From positions 3,087,320 through 3,151,319 of the forward strand of contig NZ_RAPN01000001.1 in NCBI RefSeq assembly GCF_003610535.1: 64,000 bases of DNA, given 5' to 3'. The notes under the pieces were generated by a model, which was not told the DNA's origin, did not search any database, and worked only from the letters and a program-made list of their open reading frames with translations. Positions within the stretch are counted from its first letter, which is position 1. The number at the start of each line of letters is the position of its first letter. The position numbers and the translations under genes were made by a program. This document shows positions 1-8,697 of the stretch, in pieces. Origin of the DNA: Mangrovibacterium diazotrophicum. Lineage in GTDB: Bacteria; Bacteroidota; Bacteroidia; Bacteroidales; Prolixibacteraceae.

Positions 1-1
1 A

Positions 2-652
2 GTGCCTATAAAAGATCTCGCCTTTAGCTATTTAAGTCTGGAGAAACTCCAATCAATCTACCCTCGCCTGTCGGGTGCTATCCGACAGTTGAATGCGGCC
101 AAACAAAACCAATTTGACAAATCGCGCGAATACGGAGAGATCTTTAAAAAATCGAAACTATACCTGACCCACTTCATCCAGGTGATGTCCTTTGCCATTA
201 TCCGGGAAGAAATGAAGCCCGACGTTCGGAAATACTACGGACTGGATCCGAACACACAACGTTTGCCGGCATTAAACCTGGAAAAGGACGTTTTGGAATG
301 GGGCGAAAAAATTATCAAAGGCGAACAACAACGCTGTATGCAGGGTGGAAGCCCGATCTACAGCCCGTCAATAGCCTTGGTTAAAGTTCATTTTGAATCG
401 TTTATTGAGGCCTACCGCCATCAGAAAATGCTGCAAAATATTACCAACCGTGCCTCGGACCAAATGAACCAAATCCGCGACGAAGCGGACAAACTGATTC
501 AGGAAGTCTGGAACGAAGTTGAAGAGAAATTTGCCCTTCTTCCGGATGATGTGAAGCGCGACAAAGCAGCCAACTACGGTGTGACTTACGTTTACCGCCC
601 GTCCGAATTGAAAAAGATGGAAGCCGACAAGCTGCAAACGAACCTGTTTTAG
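2..652 (+). CDS. Conserved hypothetical protein, possibly 5'-truncated
   Basis: The frame is open to the left edge and begins with a GTG at base 2, so that codon may be an internal valine rather than the start. At least 216 residues are present, with no signal peptide or membrane segment. The protein is charged and probably helical, with a likely coiled stretch around residues 140-175. I do not recognise a named domain; the style suggests a soluble cytoplasmic protein conserved in Bacteroidetes. The gene ends about 60 bases before a hairpin with a T-run and is convergent with the CPBP protease gene. Function unknown. Confidence 0.75.
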   Translation: MPIKDLAFSYLSLEKLQSIYPRLSGAIRQLNAAKQNQFDKSREYGEIFKKSKLYLTHFIQVMSFAIIREEMKPDVRKYYGLDPNTQRLPALNLEKDVLEWGEKIIKGEQQRCMQGGSPIYSPSIALVKVHFESFIEAYRHQKMLQNITNRASDQMNQIRDEADKLIQEVWNEVEEKFALLPDDVKRDKAANYGVTYVYRPSELKKMEADKLQTNLF

Positions 653-709
653 GGCTGGCTCACAAGAACAAAACGACAACACGTCACGCAACAATCATTG
701 TTGTCAATC

Positions 710-763
710 ATAGTCATTAATGGTCATTTATTATTCTAAGAATAGTGAATGACTATTTTTTTG
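710..763 (+). terminator. Intrinsic terminator between convergent genes
   Basis: The arms ATAGTCATT (710-718) and AATGACTAT (748-756) are perfectly complementary and are followed by a run of seven T. The hairpin ends the forward gene and contains the stop codon of the reverse CPBP gene (753-755). Confidence 0.6.
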
Positions 764-1751
764 TTTCGTCGATATCGGATACAGGGTAATAAAAATCAGA
801 TTCTTCCGCCAGGCCTGCAGGCACTACATCAACCCGCATCTTTTTCATGCGATAAACCAACCAAAGCGTAGCTGCCATGCTGACTAGCGCAATCGGCCAG
901 TAATAGGAAATCCCGGCCGAGAAATCCGGATCCATTACTTTCTCCAATTCGCTTTCACCACTGGTCGCGCTATAAAGCGTCAATACGCCAACCGCGTTGT
1001 TCACAAAGTGTGCTGCAACCGGAATCCAGATTGAGCCACTATACACCAGGAAATAACCAAACATCGCCCCCAACAGCATACGAGGCACAAAACCGAAGAA
1101 CTGCATGTGCAAGGCACTGAACAGGAAAGCCGAAATCCAGATTCCCCAATGGTAATTGCGGGTCATTTTGGTGAAGATTTGCTGAATCACGCCGCGGAAT
1201 AAAAACTCCTCCCCCAGTGCCGGAATCACAGCAATCATAAATAGGTTGAACAGCAAACCTCCGGTGGTTTTTACTTCAATAAATTTCTGAATGGCAACTT
1301 CCGCCTGATCTTCCATGCTTCGCATCCACTCTTCTACCCCCGAAAGCCAATCGGGTAAGCTCATCTGCTGATTCAAATAACCAACCACAGATATGAAAGG
1401 TGTCACAACCAAAAGTGCAAGAATCGCAATCATCAGTAAAGGCCAATTCATCGGACGGCGCATCGACAAATATTCAGCGAAATCGCCGCAGTAAAGAGCT
1501 CCGATAATAAAGGGTGGCAAAACAAACATCCCGATCGACTGCACAACCTGCAAATATTTCAAAACCTCAATATGTTGCGGATTATCCAGGTCGGCCTGCG
1601 TCAGCGTATTCAGCATCAAATCAAGCCCAAACAAAGGAATTGCAGCCAGCGTGGCAACAATCATTGTAACGATAACCGATACCAAAACAACAAACAGGGC
1701 CATGAAAAACTGGGAAACAGAACCCATTCCCCGAAATGCAGTAAAAGCCAT
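753..1751 (-). CDS. CPBP family intramembrane metalloprotease (CAAX/Abi type)
   Basis: A 332-residue polytopic membrane protein. It shows the CPBP/Abi signature: EEFLFRG at about 181-187 (the two Glu and the Arg), a His in SALHMQ at about 215, and the HFVNN motif at about 248-252. These are the metal-binding and catalytic residues of this glutamic/metallo intramembrane protease family. At least six hydrophobic segments are visible, the first at about 14-40. Members process prenylated or membrane peptides and some act in bacteriocin immunity; the substrate here cannot be told. It is transcribed alone and its stop lies inside the shared terminator hairpin. Confidence 0.88.
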   Translation of the reverse strand: MAFTAFRGMGSVSQFFMALFVVLVSVIVTMIVATLAAIPLFGLDLMLNTLTQADLDNPQHIEVLKYLQVVQSIGMFVLPPFIIGALYCGDFAEYLSMRRPMNWPLLMIAILALLVVTPFISVVGYLNQQMSLPDWLSGVEEWMRSMEDQAEVAIQKFIEVKTTGGLLFNLFMIAVIPALGEEFLFRGVIQQIFTKMTRNYHWGIWISAFLFSALHMQFFGFVPRMLLGAMFGYFLVYSGSIWIPVAAHFVNNAVGVLTLYSATSGESELEKVMDPDFSAGISYYWPIALVSMAATLWLVYRMKKMRVDVVPAGLAEESDFYYPVSDIDETKK

Positions 1752-1792
1752 AAGATTGATTTGCGTTTATTCAATTCCCAAATATAGAAAAT

Positions 1793-1881
1793 AGTTGTCA
1801 GTGATCAGTGGTTAGTCCCAGTGATCAGTCGAAGTCTCCGGCAACCAACTCAAAACTCATAACTCGTAACTAAAAACTCAC
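1793..1881. repeat. Heptanucleotide-periodic tract, two opposed blocks
   Basis: 1793-1833 is built of 7-base units starting AGT (one is 6 bases long). 1847-1881 is five consecutive in-phase 7-mers starting AACT: AACTCAA, AACTCAT, AACTCGT, AACTAAA, AACTCAC. The two blocks are roughly reverse-complementary in type, so they face each other. There is no coding potential. Similar tracts occur at 34177, 39232, 48378 and 49815. Confidence 0.6.
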
Positions 1882-1883
1882 TT

Positions 1884-1930
1884 AAAAAAAAAAAAAACGA
1901 TGCCCCGGGGTTCAACCCAAAGCATCGCTT
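1884..1930 (-). terminator. Intrinsic terminator of the small basic-protein gene
   Basis: Read on the minus strand, CGATGCTTTGGG, a short loop, then CCCCGGGGCATCG forms a strong GC-rich hairpin. It is followed by an uninterrupted run of at least twelve T. It lies about 20 bases beyond the stop of the 36-codon gene at 1951-2061. Confidence 0.8.
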
Positions 1931-1950
1931 CCAAATGATACAGCCACAAT

Positions 1951-2061
1951 TCAAGCTTTTGATTTCGTGGCTTTCTTTTCCTTCTTCTCCAGCCGCTTTT
2001 CTTTCAGACTTTTGACTGGCTCTTTTTTTACCGTCTTCTTCGCATCGTGTGCTTTTGTCAT
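1951..2061 (-). CDS. Small lysine-rich basic protein, 36 residues
   Basis: A short reading frame starting MTKAHDAKKTVKKEP and ending KKATKSKA. About half of its residues are Lys or Arg, and there is no hydrophobic segment. It has its own strong intrinsic terminator 20 bases downstream, which argues that it is a real transcribed gene rather than chance. From memory, similar short MxKxHDxKKxVKKxP proteins recur in Bacteroidetes genomes without an assigned function. The charge suggests nucleic-acid or ribosome association, which is inference only. Confidence 0.6.
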   Translation of the reverse strand: MTKAHDAKKTVKKEPVKSLKEKRLEKKEKKATKSKA

Positions 2062-2235
2062 AACGTATTCATTTAAAATTTACCCTAAATCAAATACTAA
2101 AAAACACTTGTTATTTCGTTGAAAATTACACCAAAAATCGATTCGTTGTTCTCTCCATAAAGCCTGGCGTTAAAATATTTTTTTCTATGCGGATTCGGCA
2201 GACCGCGCCGTTGATATTCTGCACTAACGAAATGA

Positions 2236-2811
2236 CTAGATCTGGATCTTTGCGCCCATCAAATCGGCAAAAGCCCGAATAAATTTGGCATGTGCCGGCC
2301 ACGCCTGCGAAGTCACCAAATTACCCTCAACGTAAACATCACTAACGGCAATATCCTGGTATTCACCACCTGCTAAATTAACTTCCGGACCGACGGCCGG
2401 GTAACACGTCAGTTTCCGACCACGAACAACGCCTGCAGCAGTCAGAATCTGAATTCCGTGACAAATGGCCGCCACTGGTTTGTTCAGTTCAAAAAAGTAA
2501 CGAACCATGCCTAACAATTTATCATTCAATCGTAAATATTCAGGGGCACGCCCTCCTGGAATCACCAGACCATCGTACTGCGCGGCAACCACATCATCAA
2601 AATTGTAATTCAAGCTGAAATTGTGTCCCGGTTTCTCCGAGTAGGTCTGATCGCCTTCAAAATCGTGAATGGCGGTTTTAACCGTTTGTCCCTTCTTCTT
2701 CCCCGGGCAAACAGCATGCACTTCATAACCCAGCATTTCCAACATTTGGAACGGTACCATGGTTTCGTAATCTTCGGTAAAATCGCCTGTTAAAAATAAA
2801 ATCTTCTTCAT
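2236..2811 (-). CDS. DJ-1/PfpI family protein (type 1 glutamine amidotransferase-like)
   Basis: A single-domain flavodoxin-like fold of 191 residues. The nucleophile elbow [10 protein letters not shown] places Cys at about 117 followed by His at about 118, the PfpI/YhbO-type pair. GGRAPEYLR at about 87-95 is the usual loop before it. Family members include intracellular proteases, protein/DNA deglycases and amidases; which activity this one has cannot be decided by sequence alone. No signal peptide, so cytoplasmic. It is divergent from dusB. Confidence 0.85.
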   Translation of the reverse strand: MKKILFLTGDFTEDYETMVPFQMLEMLGYEVHAVCPGKKKGQTVKTAIHDFEGDQTYSEKPGHNFSLNYNFDDVVAAQYDGLVIPGGRAPEYLRLNDKLLGMVRYFFELNKPVAAICHGIQILTAAGVVRGRKLTCYPAVGPEVNLAGGEYQDIAVSDVYVEGNLVTSQAWPAHAKFIRAFADLMGAKIQI

Positions 2812-2926
2812 TGGTTTTCTGTTTAAGGTTGACAGCTTTAACTACGTGACAGCTTCTGTTAAGTGACGAAAAAGCGAGAAAACTTTTCATTATTTCGACA
2901 GGCTATTCACCAATGCCATAAACTGT

Positions 2927-2934
2927 TATCTTTG
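2927..2934 (+). promoter_or_regulatory. Candidate -7 box of the dusB promoter
   Basis: TATCTTTG matches the Bacteroidetes -7 consensus TAnnTTTG exactly and lies 23 bases before the dusB GTG start. No good -33 TTTG is seen at the usual spacing. Confidence 0.45.
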
Positions 2935-2957
2935 CAGCCAAATAAAGTGAGGTAAAC

Positions 2958-3971
2958 GTGAAGATTGGATCGATTGAATTGGAAGGAACGCCGCTGTTTC
3001 TGGCGCCGATGGAGGATGTGACGTATAAGTCGTTCCGGCATATTTGCAAGCAAAATGGTGTGGACGTGCTGTACACCGAGTTTGTTTCGTCGGAAGCGCT
3101 GATACGCGATGTGGAGAAAACCCGCCTGAAAATGGAACTCGAAGATGACGACCGCCCCATCGCCATCCAGATTTACGGTTACGATATTGAATCGATGGCC
3201 AATGCCGCCCGCATTGCCGAAGAACTGCAACCCGATTTCATCGACATCAACTTTGGCTGTCCCATGAAGAAGATCGTGAAGAAAGGTGCTTGCTCGGCCC
3301 TGCTTCAGGATTTGCCCAAGATGCAGCAAATGGCTGCCGAGGTTGTGAAGAGCGTGTCGCTTCCGGTGACCGCCAAGACCCGCCTGGGCTGGGACGAAAA
3401 CAACAAGGTGATACTGGAAGCAGCGGAACGCCTTCAAGACATCGGCATTTCGGCACTGGCGATCCACGGACGCACCCGCAGCCAGCTTTACACCGGCGAT
3501 GCAGACTGGACAATGATTGGTGAGGTGAAGAACAGCCCCAAAATTAAAATCCCGATTATCGGCAACGGCGACATCAACGGGCCTGAGAAAGCGGCCGAAT
3601 TACTGAAGCAAACCGGTGTTGATGGATTGATGATAGGACGTGGTGCGATTGGTCGCCCCTGGATCTTCAACGAGATCAAACACTACCTGAAAACAGGCGA
3701 ATTTCTGCAGCCACCAACAGTTGCAGAAATCATTGCTCAAATCAAAGACCAACTGCGCGTAACAGCAGATTGGAAAGGCAACGAGACCACCGCTATTTTG
3801 ATGATGCGCCGCCATTTTGCGCGCTACTTCCCGGGCATCGACAACTTCCGCGATCACCGGATTAAAATGCTGCAAGCCACTCAAATTGAAGATCTCGACA
3901 AAATAATGCAGGATATTGTTGAACTCTACGGCGACTTGCGGGTTGATTATACAAATGTCAGCCTAAAATGA
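2958..3971 (+). CDS. dusB: tRNA-dihydrouridine synthase (DusB-like)
   Basis: A flavoenzyme that reduces uridine to dihydrouridine in the D-loop of tRNA, using FMN and NAD(P)H. The N-terminal FLAPMEDVT motif, the NFGCP motif with the catalytic Cys at about 101, KTRLGW, AIHGRTRSQLYTG and IGNGDI mark the FMN-binding TIM barrel. A helical C-terminal RNA-binding domain follows. The length of 337 residues is normal for the family. The start is a GTG at 2958, with a GAGGT stretch just upstream. The stop overlaps the next ATG (ATGA), so the DUF1232 gene is probably translationally coupled. Confidence 0.92.
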   Translation: MKIGSIELEGTPLFLAPMEDVTYKSFRHICKQNGVDVLYTEFVSSEALIRDVEKTRLKMELEDDDRPIAIQIYGYDIESMANAARIAEELQPDFIDINFGCPMKKIVKKGACSALLQDLPKMQQMAAEVVKSVSLPVTAKTRLGWDENNKVILEAAERLQDIGISALAIHGRTRSQLYTGDADWTMIGEVKNSPKIKIPIIGNGDINGPEKAAELLKQTGVDGLMIGRGAIGRPWIFNEIKHYLKTGEFLQPPTVAEIIAQIKDQLRVTADWKGNETTAILMMRRHFARYFPGIDNFRDHRIKMLQATQIEDLDKIMQDIVELYGDLRVDYTNVSLK

Positions 3972-4351
3972 CGGACTTAGGGTACAAAAAATATTTCACC
4001 GATATTTCCTTCAAGGACAAAATTCAAAATGTGGCGAAGCAAGCCGGCGCCAAGGTGGTTTATGCAGCCCTTCTCCTATACTTTTTGATGAAAGATCCGT
4101 TGGTACCGATGAAGGCCAAACTGACCATCACCGCCGCACTGGGCTACTTTATTCTCCCAACCGATGCCATCCCCGATCTGGCGCCTCTGGTGGGATTCAG
4201 CGACGATTTAGGCGTGCTGATTTTTGCCCTCAACCAAATCAGCGAATACATCACCCCGGAGACTAAAATCAAAGCTCTTCAACAGCTGCAGCGCTTATTC
4301 AAAAATCTCAAAAAAGAAGAGATACACGAACTGGAACAAAAGGTCTACTAG
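3968..4351 (+). CDS. DUF1232 (YkvA-like) membrane protein
   Basis: 127 residues. The core FILPTDAIPDLAPLVGFSDDLGVL is the DUF1232 signature, a short hydrophobic helix pair with a DxIPD turn. A hydrophobic stretch at about 31-42 precedes it. The molecular function of the family is unknown. It overlaps dusB by 4 bases (ATGA), pointing to one operon. No promoter or terminator was seen between it and the next gene. Confidence 0.85.
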   Translation: MTDLGYKKYFTDISFKDKIQNVAKQAGAKVVYAALLLYFLMKDPLVPMKAKLTITAALGYFILPTDAIPDLAPLVGFSDDLGVLIFALNQISEYITPETKIKALQQLQRLFKNLKKEEIHELEQKVY

Positions 4352-4528
4352 ACGCCGATTTCACATTCACCGGGTTACATCCATCAAACACCCATTTCCA
4401 AAACGCGGGAACACTTTCCGGCTATCAGCCTGTTTGCAAATCATTTACATTTATTAGCTTTAACTAACAAAGCAAAATTTATCGTGGCATCGTTTTTGGA
4501 AGTTACCAAACAGATCAATCCTTCATCC

Positions 4529-4864
4529 ATGAAAAAAATCACATTGATCGCGTTCTTCTCCATGCTGGGGATGCTTTTAAGCATCCAAAACAGCTCGGCG
4601 CAAGTGGTTGTTGAAACAAAACCTACTCCGCCGGAGCAATACATGATCCCACCACCGAAACCGGGTATGGGTTATGTGCTGATTCCCGGCCACTGGGTTT
4701 GGTCGCGCCAAAACAAAATGTACGTTTGGGTGGTACCCGGATGGGTCCCTCAAAAGGAAGACCAGGTTTGGCGACCGGGCTACTGGAAAGAAGTTCCCCG
4801 GGGATGGAAATGGGTTCCCGGACATTGGGAAAGGATAGATAAAAAGAAATGGTTCACCAGGTGA
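4529..4864 (+). CDS. Secreted WxxGxW-repeat (YXWXRPG-type) protein
   Basis: An N-terminal signal peptide MKKITLIAFFSMLGMLL ends near NSSAQ. The mature part consists of tryptophan- and proline-rich repeats of the form P-G-x-W: IPGHWVW, VPGWVP, RPGYWK, VPGHWERI. This is the short WxxGxW/BcpO-related repeat found in many exported bacterial proteins of unknown function. The start was set at 4529 rather than an in-frame GTG at 4484, because the signal peptide begins there. About 112 residues. Expected in the periplasm or at the outer membrane. Confidence 0.75.
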   Translation: MKKITLIAFFSMLGMLLSIQNSSAQVVVETKPTPPEQYMIPPPKPGMGYVLIPGHWVWSRQNKMYVWVVPGWVPQKEDQVWRPGYWKEVPRGWKWVPGHWERIDKKKWFTR

Positions 4865-4988
4865 TTCGCAAGCCTGGCACCCGATAAAATTGATTGATTG
4901 TCTACTGAAATATTGAAAGAGAAACCTATAGGTTAAAATATTTCCAAATTGATCAATGCTTGTTTGTTTCAAATGTTTAATTGATGGA

Positions 4989-5019
4989 GAAGGCCGGACG
5001 TGTTCGGTCTTCTTTTTTT
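4989..5019 (+). terminator. Intrinsic terminator
   Basis: GAAGGCCGGA, loop CGTG, TTCGGTCTTC forms a 10-bp stem with two G-T wobble pairs, followed by a run of seven T. It lies about 125 bases beyond the WxxGxW gene. Confidence 0.75.
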
Positions 5020-5197
5020 GTAAGTCGTTGAGGCGAAGACGCAGAGTCGCAAGCCGATTACTTCTTTTTGAGCTGGACGTCAATCACAGCCAATGCCCAT
5101 CTGCAACTCTCACCCTTACAACGTCCCTCCCAGACTTTCTACTGCGTTCCCAAAATCAGCTATGTTTTTTACCTTTACGCGATCCAAAACAAGCAGT

Positions 5198-5950
5198 ATG
5201 GAACAACATTTCCTCGGTCTCAACCTCATTCAGTGGCTACTCATGGGCCTTTGCGCCATTCTCGTTGGCATGTCGAAAGTGGGAGTGCCCGGTGTGTCGA
5301 TGATCGTTGTACCTGTTCTGGCAATCATCTTCGGAGGGAAACAATCCACCGGCGTGCTACTTCCAATCCTGATGATGGCCGACCTGTTTGGCGTACTTTA
5401 TTACCGCCGCCACGCGCAGTGGTCGTACCTGTGGAAAATCATTCCCTGGGCTTTTGTAGGCATCGGTCTTGCCCTTTGGGTTGGCGAAGTCGTCAATGAT
5501 GAGCAATTTAAAAACATCATCGCTGTTTTGGTTTTCATCTGCATTGGCCTCATGCTTTGGCGCGACCGAAAAAAAGGGCAACAATTTATGCCCGACCAAT
5601 GGTGGTTTGCCGCCGGAATGGGGATATTCGGAGGTTTCGGAACCATGATGGGAAATGTCGCCGGTCCAATTTTCGCCATCTACCTGCTGGCAATGCACCT
5701 ACCTAAAAACAGCTTCATCGGTACATCAGCCTGGTTCTTCTTGATCGTCAACTACAGCAAGTTTCCGCTGCACATTTTTATTTGGAAAACCATCTGCTGG
5801 GAGTCACTCACCCTCGACCTCATCACCCTGCCGGCCATCGGACTTGGCGCCTTTCTCGGGATCAAACTGGTAAAAGTTGTATCGGATAAAACCTACCGTG
5901 CCGCTGTCATCATCATTACAGCACTTTCCGCATTTTTGCTACTGGTGTAA
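5198..5950 (+). CDS. TSUP family transporter (TauE/SafE-type sulfite/organosulfonate exporter)
   Basis: About 250 residues and eight hydrophobic segments in two halves. The first half has the GMSKVGVPGVSMIVVPVLA motif and the second GIFGGFGTMMGNVAGPIFAIYLL, the duplicated glycine-rich signatures of the TauE/SafE family. The family moves sulfite, sulfonates or other anions across the inner membrane; the substrate is unknown here. The frame is open 35 codons further upstream, but that extension is not hydrophobic and the ATG at 5198 sits about 20 bases after a TACCTTTA near-consensus -7 box. Confidence 0.82.
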   Translation: MEQHFLGLNLIQWLLMGLCAILVGMSKVGVPGVSMIVVPVLAIIFGGKQSTGVLLPILMMADLFGVLYYRRHAQWSYLWKIIPWAFVGIGLALWVGEVVNDEQFKNIIAVLVFICIGLMLWRDRKKGQQFMPDQWWFAAGMGIFGGFGTMMGNVAGPIFAIYLLAMHLPKNSFIGTSAWFFLIVNYSKFPLHIFIWKTICWESLTLDLITLPAIGLGAFLGIKLVKVVSDKTYRAAVIIITALSAFLLLV

Positions 5951-6006
5951 CCGATATTTTCGAGCTCGTGCATGCAATTGCCGCCTAAAAGACTTTCATT
6001 TTTTGC

Positions 6007-6014
6007 TACTTTTG
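6007..6014 (+). promoter_or_regulatory. Candidate -7 box directly before dnaG
   Basis: TACTTTTG matches TAnnTTTG exactly, and its last base is only 7 bases before the dnaG ATG. Transcription would begin at about 6018-6021, giving an almost leaderless message. Confidence 0.4.
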
Positions 6015-6021
6015 TGGATCG

Positions 6022-8019
6022 ATGATTGATCAAGCAACCATAGACCGGATTATTGACGCCGCCGAGATTTCGGAGGTTGTCGGCGAGTTTGTCACCCTCA
6101 AAAGACGCGGCGTGAACATGCTCGGAAACTGCCCTTTTCACAATGAAAAAACACCATCCTTTACCGTATCGCCGGCGAAGGGGATTTTCAAGTGTTTTGG
6201 TTGCGGCAAAGGTGGAAACTCGGTCAACTTCATCATGGAGCACGAGTCTCTTTCGTACCCGGAGGCGCTGAAATGGCTCGCCAAGAAATACAACATCGAC
6301 GTTAAGGAGGAAGAGGAAACGCCCGAACAGCTCAAGCAAAAGGACGATCGCGAAAGTATGATGATTGTCTCGGGTTGGGCTCAGAAATATTTCACCCGCT
6401 ACCTGAACGAAGAAACGGAAGGCCGCAGCGTTGGCATGAGCTATCTGCGCGAACGTGGCATCCGCGACGAAATAATCAAAAAGTTCGAGTTGGGCTTTTG
6501 CCCCGACGGAAAAGATGTGTTCACCCAGCAAGCCCAAAAACAGGGCTACAAAATGGAGTACCTGGAACGAACCGGCCTCACCATCAAACGCGACGATTGG
6601 GTGCGCGACCGTTTCGCCGGGCGCGTCATGTTCCCGATTCACAACGTAGCCGGCCGCGTGATTGCTTTTGGTGGCCGAACGCTGAAAGCCGATAAAAATA
6701 CAGCCAAATACCTTAACTCGCCTGAGTCGGAAATTTACCACAAAAGCCGCGTGCTTTACGGTATTTACCAAGCGAAGCGCGATATCACCCGACTGGATAA
6801 ATGTTACCTGGTTGAAGGTTACACCGATGTGCTTTCGATGCACCAGGCAGGCATCGAAAACGTTGTGGCCTCGTCGGGAACAGCGCTCACACACGACCAG
6901 ATTCGTCTGATCAAGCGCTTTACGCCCAATATCACTATCATTTACGATGGTGACGCTGCCGGTATCAAAGCATCCCTGCGCGGTATCGATTTGGTATTGG
7001 AAGAAGGTGTGAACGTAAAAGTGCTTCTGCTGCCCGACGGAGAAGACCCGGATTCATTCTCCCGTTCCATGAGCTCGAGCCAGCTGACCGCTTACATCGA
7101 ACAAAATGAGACCGACTTCATTCGTTTCAAAACAAACCTGTTGATGAAAGGAGTGGCCAACGATCCGATTGAGAAGGCCCGTCTAGTCAACGATATTGTC
7201 CGCACCATTGCCATTGTTCCCGACGCCATTACCCGCTCAATCTATATTCAGGATTGCAGCCGACTGATGGATGTTCAGGAAGAGGTTTTGTATGCGCAGG
7301 TTCGCAAGATTATTCAAAAGCAAACCGAAGATTTGCAAAAGAAGAACTTCCGCGACCGCAACTACCAACAAAAAGAACAACAGGAACCGGGTCCGGACTT
7401 CTTTTTCGACGAACCAGCGTCTGCTTCTGCAAAATCGGTAGCGCCCCCTCCCAAACAGCAGTACACCTGCGAAATTGAAGAGAGGGAAATTATTCGCATC
7501 ATGTTGAAATATTTCAACGAAGAAGTATTCGAGGAAGAAGATGAGAACGGTGAAGTTTTCACCTTCAGCGTTGGACAGTTTGTGTTGGAGGAGCTCGAAA
7601 ACGACGGACTTCGATCGGATAATGAACTGATCAACCGCATTCTCGACCTGTTTGCCGACAACCTGGAAAACCCCGAGTTCAACCCGACTTCGTTTTTCAT
7701 TCGCAGCGCCGATCCGCAAGTCAGTCAACTCGCTACCGACTTGTTGGCTGAGAAGTACATCGAAAGCAAACGCTGGAAAAAGGGTGGCGCTTTTGTGGAA
7801 GAAGAACACGAGATTTTGGACCTTTTGGTTCCGAAAATTGTGCAGGAATACAAACTCAGCAAAGTTCGTCACCTGCTTCGCGACCTCGAAAACCAGATCC
7901 AGCAAGCCGGCAAAGGCGAGAATTGGGAACACCTTATGGAATTACAAAACCAATATATCAACCTGAAAAAAGTTGCCAAACACCTGAGCGAACAACTGGG
8001 CAACCGCACCATTCTTTAA
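6022..8019 (+). CDS. dnaG: DNA primase
   Basis: Makes RNA primers for replication, working with the replicative helicase DnaB. The CHC2 zinc finger has its ligands at about C37, H40, C58 and C61 (NCPFHNEKTPSF ... KCFGCGKGG). A catalytic core with the TOPRIM motifs VEGYTDVLSMHQ and IIYDGDAAGIKA follows. The C-terminal part, from about residue 490, is the poorly conserved helicase-binding domain. 665 residues is typical for Bacteroidetes. An acidic, low-complexity linker separates core and C-terminal domain. The FMN-binding protein gene follows after 16 bases. Confidence 0.97.
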   Translation: MIDQATIDRIIDAAEISEVVGEFVTLKRRGVNMLGNCPFHNEKTPSFTVSPAKGIFKCFGCGKGGNSVNFIMEHESLSYPEALKWLAKKYNIDVKEEEETPEQLKQKDDRESMMIVSGWAQKYFTRYLNEETEGRSVGMSYLRERGIRDEIIKKFELGFCPDGKDVFTQQAQKQGYKMEYLERTGLTIKRDDWVRDRFAGRVMFPIHNVAGRVIAFGGRTLKADKNTAKYLNSPESEIYHKSRVLYGIYQAKRDITRLDKCYLVEGYTDVLSMHQAGIENVVASSGTALTHDQIRLIKRFTPNITIIYDGDAAGIKASLRGIDLVLEEGVNVKVLLLPDGEDPDSFSRSMSSSQLTAYIEQNETDFIRFKTNLLMKGVANDPIEKARLVNDIVRTIAIVPDAITRSIYIQDCSRLMDVQEEVLYAQVRKIIQKQTEDLQKKNFRDRNYQQKEQQEPGPDFFFDEPASASAKSVAPPPKQQYTCEIEEREIIRIMLKYFNEEVFEEEDENGEVFTFSVGQFVLEELENDGLRSDNELINRILDLFADNLENPEFNPTSFFIRSADPQVSQLATDLLAEKYIESKRWKKGGAFVEEEHEILDLLVPKIVQEYKLSKVRHLLRDLENQIQQAGKGENWEHLMELQNQYINLKKVAKHLSEQLGNRTIL

Positions 8020-8035
8020 CCTTAACCCCCAAACG

Positions 8036-8527
8036 ATGAGAACGCTTTTTATTGAAAACCGAGAAGAGATTGATGCTGTCATCCGAGCGTGCAAGACCTG
8101 CTACGTAGCGATGAGCGACGAAGGAATGCCTTATGTATTACCGCTGAACTTCGGCTACGATGGCGAAACGGTGATCCTCCATTCTGCCCAACACGGCCGC
8201 ATGTGGGAAACAGTTAAAAAGAACCCGAAAATCTGCATTAACTGGACATTGGGTGAAGACCTGGCCTGGCAGGATGTCCGCGTGGGATGCAGTTACCGCG
8301 TAAAATCGAAATCTGTTCTGGTTGAAGGTACGATTGAATTTATTGACGACTTCGACGAGAAAGTGGCGTGCCTCGAAAAAACCATGTGCCAATACAGCGA
8401 CCGTGAATTCAAGTTCAGCAAGCCATCGGTAGAGAATGTCGGCATTATGAAAGTCCACATCGACAAGATTGTTGCCAAAGAGTTCGGTGCCAAAGCGGTT
8501 ACTCCCTGGAACCAGAATAAGGAATAA
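8036..8527 (+). CDS. Pyridoxamine 5'-phosphate oxidase-like FMN-binding protein (NimA-related)
   Basis: 163 residues with a split-barrel flavin fold: YVAMSDEGMPYVLPLNFGYDGETVILHSAQHGRMWE is the N-terminal signature of the PNPOx-like family that includes the nitroimidazole-resistance proteins (Nim). No known substrate-specific residues can be recognised, so activity is open; nitroreductase-type or heme/F420-independent redox roles are possible. Sixteen bases after dnaG, so probably read on the same transcript. Confidence 0.8.
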   Translation: MRTLFIENREEIDAVIRACKTCYVAMSDEGMPYVLPLNFGYDGETVILHSAQHGRMWETVKKNPKICINWTLGEDLAWQDVRVGCSYRVKSKSVLVEGTIEFIDDFDEKVACLEKTMCQYSDREFKFSKPSVENVGIMKVHIDKIVAKEFGAKAVTPWNQNKE

Positions 8528-8697
8528 TTCCCCTTCATATCCGAAACTTCCGGCTATCGTGTTGAAATCTGAGGAAGATCATTATTTTTGTCTGTGTACC
8601 TAATCAATTCAGCATATTCAATGATTCCCCGGAAAATTCAAACAAGCTTCCATCCAAATCCATCCCTGGTCACTTCAGTACAGAAAGGAGGACAGCG

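Noticed and set aside
5893-6894. 333-codon minus-strand frame across the TSUP/dnaG junction
   Set aside because: It is the antisense of dnaG, Phe/His/Val-rich with no domain, typical of a shadow frame.
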